From positions 868,001-932,000 of the forward strand of contig JBMNFJ010000016.1 in assembly GCA_050949255.1 (NCBI GenBank): DNA of 64,000 nucleotides, given 5' to 3'. The notes under the pieces are model-generated. The model ran no database searches and had not been told where the DNA came from. It worked only from the letters and a program-made list of their open reading frames with translations. This document shows positions 60,560 to 64,000 of this stretch, one piece after another (position 1 is the stretch's first letter; each line of letters begins with the position of its first letter). Source of the stretch: UBA3941 sp002385665 (GTDB taxonomy: Bacteria; Bacillota; Clostridia; Caldicoprobacterales; UBA3941). The translations under genes and the position numbers were made by a program.

Positions 60560-62362
60560 CTAAACGTCCTTATTCTCATCACTTTTTTCTATTGCTATAT
60601 GCAACTCCATCAGCTGCTTTATGTCAACTTCCGAAGGAGCGTTGGTCATAAGATCCGATGCATTCTGTACCTTAGGAAATGCAATTACGTCCCTTATGGT
60701 AGGCCTTCCAGTCAGTAGGGCAGCAATTCTGTCCAATCCATAAGCAATTCCGCCGTGGGGCGGCGTTCCATATTTGAAAGCCTCCATCAAAAAGCCAAAT
60801 TGCTCCCAAGCCTCTTCCAAGGTAAAACCTAATGCCTTGAACATCCTTTCCTGGATCCCGGTATTGTGAATCCTGATGCTGCCACCGCCTATTTCGTTAC
60901 CGTTCAATACCATATCATAGGCCTTAGCCCTAACCTTCTCAGGATCTGAATCCAAAAGATCCATATCCTCATCCATGGGCGAGGTGAATGGGTGATGTTT
61001 TGCAACGAAGCGGCCTTCTTCTTCGTCGTATTCAAAGAGTGGAAACTCCGTAACCCATAGGAGATCGTATTGATCGGTGGGTATTAGGTCAAGCTTTCTT
61101 CCCAGTTCCAACCTTAGGTTCCCCAGAGCCTGAAACACTACTTCATCTTTATCTGCAATGAACAATAACAGGTCCCCAACATTGGCGTCCATCTGTTTTA
61201 ATATTGCGTCCATTTCATCTGGAGCTAAAAATTTGGCTATTGGTGATTTTATTCCGTCCTCACTGTAGTTTATCCAGGCAAGACCTTTTGCCCGATAGGT
61301 CTTTACGTATTCACCCAAAGAGTCAATTTCCCTGCGAGAAAATCTGCTTCCACATCCTTTTACATTAATACCCCTGACGCTACCCCCATCTTTAACGGTA
61401 TTAGAGAATACTTTAAAACCAGAATCAGCTACTAAAGGACTTATATCCACCAGCTCAAGGCCAAACCTCGTATCGGGCTTATCCAAACCATATCTCTCCA
61501 TGGCGTCCTTATATGTCATCCGTTTGAGGGGTAGGGATATCTCGATATCTAACACCTGTCTAAATACTTCAGCTATCATTTCCTCATTGATTGATAAAAT
61601 ATCCTCTATTTCCACAAAGGACATTTCAATATCGATCTGGGTGAATTCGGGCTGTCTATCAGCCCTTAAATCTTCATCCCTGAAACATCTTGCTATTTGA
61701 TAGTATCTGTCATAGCCCGCCAGCATTAACAGCTGTTTAAAGAGCTGTGGTGATTGGGGCAAGGCGTAAAATTTACCTGTATGAACCCTGCTGGGCACAA
61801 GATAGTCCCTGGCACCCTCCGGAGTACTTTTGGTCAACATGGGAGTTTCTATTTCCAGAAATCCCCTTTCGTTGAGAAAGCTCCTTACCGTGTTCGCAAT
61901 CCTATGCCTGATCATAAGATTTCTTTGCATCTCCGGTCTTCTTAAGTCCAAGTACCTATATTTATACCTTAGCGCCTCACCAACATTGGTATTGTCCTCG
62001 ATATAAAAGGGGGGCGTCTCAGATTTAGATATAATTCTAAGCTCTTTAACCTTTATTTCAATGCTGCCTGTAGCCATCTTAGGATTTATAGCCTCAGGCG
62101 CTCTGCTTACAACTTCTCCTCTGGATGCTATTACATATTCGCTACGCAAACCAGAAGCCTTATGGAATAGGGATTCGGATTCTTCCTGATCAAACACCAA
62201 CTGAATTATCCCGGTTCTGTCTCTAAGGGTAACAAAGATTAGTCCCCCTAAATCCCTTCTCCTTTGTACCCACCCCATCAGCACCACTTCCTGGCCTAGA
62301 TCTTGGGATGTAAGTTCCCCGCACATGTGGGTCCTCTTAAGCCCTTTTATTGATTCTCCCAT
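60560..62362 (-). CDS. aspS: Aspartyl-tRNA synthetase
   Basis: This is a class IIb synthetase with the bacterial GAD insertion. The 600 residues have the anticodon-binding OB fold with GWVQRRRDLGGLIFVTLRDR. Class II motif 2 (RCFRDEDLRADRQPEFTQID, in part) and motif 3 (GIAYGLDRIAALLTGRPTIRDVIAFPK, in part) follow. Leu in RDLGG, rather than His, is the spelling usually seen in discriminating (tRNA-Asp only) enzymes. It follows hisS by six bases, a pairing common in Firmicutes. Confidence 0.97.
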   Translation of the reverse strand: MGESIKGLKRTHMCGELTSQDLGQEVVLMGWVQRRRDLGGLIFVTLRDRTGIIQLVFDQEESESLFHKASGLRSEYVIASRGEVVSRAPEAINPKMATGSIEIKVKELRIISKSETPPFYIEDNTNVGEALRYKYRYLDLRRPEMQRNLMIRHRIANTVRSFLNERGFLEIETPMLTKSTPEGARDYLVPSRVHTGKFYALPQSPQLFKQLLMLAGYDRYYQIARCFRDEDLRADRQPEFTQIDIEMSFVEIEDILSINEEMIAEVFRQVLDIEISLPLKRMTYKDAMERYGLDKPDTRFGLELVDISPLVADSGFKVFSNTVKDGGSVRGINVKGCGSRFSRREIDSLGEYVKTYRAKGLAWINYSEDGIKSPIAKFLAPDEMDAILKQMDANVGDLLLFIADKDEVVFQALGNLRLELGRKLDLIPTDQYDLLWVTEFPLFEYDEEEGRFVAKHHPFTSPMDEDMDLLDSDPEKVRAKAYDMVLNGNEIGGGSIRIHNTGIQERMFKALGFTLEEAWEQFGFLMEAFKYGTPPHGGIAYGLDRIAALLTGRPTIRDVIAFPKVQNASDLMTNAPSEVDIKQLMELHIAIEKSDENKDV

Positions 62363-62368
62363 ATCTTT

Positions 62369-63634
62369 TCACCTTTCCTTCTTACTCTTGAAATACTCTA
62401 ACAAATCAAACTGGGATATGGTCTCCTCTTTACCATCAGCCATACTACGTACCTTGACCTCATTCCTGCTGAGCTCATCATCTCCTAAAATGCATACCCA
62501 GGAAACATCAGCTTTGTCTGCATATTTAAACTGGGCTTTAACGCCTCTCCCAACATGATCCATGTCAGCCGATATTCCCCCCGACCGCATGATATTCAAA
62601 AGTTCGAAGGCCTTATCCCTGGCATTCTTACCTATAGTTATAAAAAATACATCCCTTCCTGGGGTCTTAGGTATCTCAATCCCTTGCCCCTCCAAAGCTA
62701 ACAGCAGTCTTTCCAGCCCCAAACCAAAGCCTGCTCCAGGAGTATCTGGACCACCACATTCTTTAACTAGGTAGTCGTACCTACCCCCACCGCATACGGT
62801 ACCCTGGGCACCTATTCCACTTGAGATTATCTCGAATACCGTCTTACTGTAATAGTCCAATCCCCTTACTATCAATGGGTTAATTTTATAATCAATGGAA
62901 GCTGATTGAAGGTAGCTCTGAAGATCTTTAAAATGAGTACTACATTCCTCACATAGGTAATCTAAAATTATCGGTGCTCCATCTACTACATCACCACATT
63001 TTTCGTTTTTACAATCTAAAATCCGGAGAGGATTTCGCTCATAGCGCGTAATACAGGTATTGCATAAATCCCCAAGGTGTCCTTTTAAGTATCCCCTAAG
63101 AGCATCATGATAACTAGGGCGACACTTGGGACAGCCTATACTGTTTATATTAAGTTCCAAACCTTTCAACCCTAATCTTTCAAATAGCTTAGTAGCCAGC
63201 AAGATTATCTCGGCATCTACACTGGGTTCCTTGGCCCCAAATACTTCAACGCCGAACTGGTGGTGTTCCCTAAGTCTGCCTGCCTGAGGGTTTTCGTATC
63301 TGAAAACCGGGGTTAGGTAATACATCTTAATCGGCTGTGCAATTCCATAGAGACCATTCTCTATATATGCACGAACCGCGCCAGCTGTACCTTCCGGCTT
63401 TAAGGTTATGCTTCTCTCACCCTTATCTAAAAAGGTGTACATTTCTTTTTGAACTATATCAGTTGTATCCCCTACTCCACGCACAAATAACTCGGTATGC
63501 TCAAATACCGGAGTCCTAATCTCCTTGTAGCCAAACAATTGGGTTATTTCTCGTATAATTTCTTCTAAATAGTGCCATTTATAGGATTCTTCCGGTAATA
63601 CATCCTTCGTTCCTCTTGGTGCCTTTATATTCAT
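62369..63634 (-). CDS. hisS: Histidyl-tRNA synthetase
   Basis: This class IIa synthetase charges tRNA-His. The 421 residues start MNIKAPRGTKDVLPEESYKW and show motif 2 with TPVFRYENPQAGRLREHHQFGVE in parts. The histidine-binding motif RGLDYYSKTVFE and the motif 3 end GLGLERLLLALE follow, and then the anticodon-binding domain. GAGGAGGTAAAGT precedes the ATG. It starts 14 bases after hemZ. Confidence 0.97.
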   Translation of the reverse strand: MNIKAPRGTKDVLPEESYKWHYLEEIIREITQLFGYKEIRTPVFEHTELFVRGVGDTTDIVQKEMYTFLDKGERSITLKPEGTAGAVRAYIENGLYGIAQPIKMYYLTPVFRYENPQAGRLREHHQFGVEVFGAKEPSVDAEIILLATKLFERLGLKGLELNINSIGCPKCRPSYHDALRGYLKGHLGDLCNTCITRYERNPLRILDCKNEKCGDVVDGAPIILDYLCEECSTHFKDLQSYLQSASIDYKINPLIVRGLDYYSKTVFEIISSGIGAQGTVCGGGRYDYLVKECGGPDTPGAGFGLGLERLLLALEGQGIEIPKTPGRDVFFITIGKNARDKAFELLNIMRSGGISADMDHVGRGVKAQFKYADKADVSWVCILGDDELSRNEVKVRSMADGKEETISQFDLLEYFKSKKER

Positions 63635-63648
63635 ACTTTACCTCCTCT

Positions 63649-64000
63649 TTAGGAATAAGAACATAATCTTAATTTTCTTTCCACCATTTCATCTACGCGA
63701 TTAATATAATCTTCAATGTTTTTCACGTTAGCGGCCCGTTCTATCCGACCCATAACAGGATAAACAGCTTTAGTAATAGCTGCTGCCCCAAATGCCCAGA
63801 TGGTTTGTCGATCTTCCATGATCTGCATATTATAGATAGATTCCTTTCCGGGAATGGCAAACCCCACATTCTCCATATTCCCCAACATATATTTTTGACG
63901 GTAAAGATAATATGGTCTCATCCCCATGGAAGCAGCACCCCCATAGAAGATATCCATCATACCCGTTGCAAGCTTCTCATCCATTAGTTGATACTCAAAT
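63649..64000 (-). CDS. hemZ: Oxygen-independent coproporphyrinogen dehydrogenase HemZ, C-terminal part (cut by window edge)
   Basis: The last 116 residues of a radical-SAM HemZ-type protein are visible; the frame stays open to base 64000, so the CxxxCxxC cluster site is outside. The family end is clear: RPYYLYRQKYMLGNMENVGFAIPGKESIYNMQIMEDRQTIWAFGAAA in parts, then RIERAANVKNIEDYINRVDEM. HemZ acts in anaerobic heme or porphyrin synthesis. In several Firmicutes it lies just ahead of hisS, as here. Confidence 0.9.
   Translation of the reverse strand, partial: FEYQLMDEKLATGMMDIFYGGAASMGMRPYYLYRQKYMLGNMENVGFAIPGKESIYNMQIMEDRQTIWAFGAAAITKAVYPVMGRIERAANVKNIEDYINRVDEMVERKLRLCSYS

Overview
The window is a core chromosomal segment of an anaerobic, motile, low-GC Gram-positive bacterium, most likely class Clostridia (or the related Tissierellia). 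The evidence is AT-rich DNA, a PolC-type replicative polymerase, a T-box leader on alaS, FliY in place of FliN, MEP-pathway isoprenoid synthesis, an IscR/IscS/IscU cluster, HemZ, and a gene order that parallels the Bacillus/Clostridium fla/che to rpsB to infB block. Every gene I can support is on the minus strand, so transcription runs from high to low coordinates. Both ends cut genes: infB at base 1 and hemZ at base 64000. I see no IS element, prophage, CRISPR array, tRNA or rRNA.

In order of transcription: (1) 64000-59706 holds hemZ (partial), hisS, aspS, an RseC/MucC-type membrane protein and trxA, closed by a strong terminator. (2) 59651-56896 is glyA, behind a good sigma-A promoter, then rarA. 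(3) 56884-54537 is iscR-iscS-iscU with its own promoter, a possible IscR operator and a terminator: iron-sulfur cluster assembly. (4) 54465-52695 holds a PRC-barrel protein, a 55-residue YtxH-like membrane protein and an AI-2E-family permease. (5) 52634-49693 is alaS with a consensus promoter and a T-box leader. (6) 49547-47383 is ireB, an aldo/keto reductase with two ferredoxin clusters, ruvX and a DUF1292 gene, with promoter and terminator.

(7) 47367-16068 is a roughly 31 kb motility superoperon. It begins with the rod, MS-ring, C-ring and export ATPase genes (flgB flgC fliE fliF fliG fliH fliI fliJ motE-like). Hook genes follow (fliK flgD, a TIGR02530-type gene, flgE, swrD/flbD), then stator and switch genes (motA motB fliL fliM fliY cheY). 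The export gate comes next (fliO fliP fliQ fliR flhB flhA), then flhF flhG, a PilZ flagellar brake, cheA cheW cheC cheD, sigD and fapA, ending in three poorly characterised small genes, one at the position of Bacillus swrB. No flagellin, flgM, cheB or cheR gene is present here.

(8) 16071-1 is the translation and envelope block: rpsB tsf | pyrH frr, a small PASTA-like gene, uppS cdsA dxr rseP, a family 2 glycosyltransferase, polC | rimP nusA rnpM(ylxR) ylxQ infB. It makes ribosome and translation factors, phospholipid and undecaprenyl precursors, and the replicative polymerase.

The least explained parts are the small operon-embedded genes of unknown function (12600-12830, 16068-16295, 16307-16768, 16777-17097), the glycosyltransferase found where related genomes often carry ispG, the structured 274-base fliE-fliF gap, and several perfect stem-loops without U-tracts between genes. 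I did not find a clearly new defence or mobile system; this is mostly conserved core genome.
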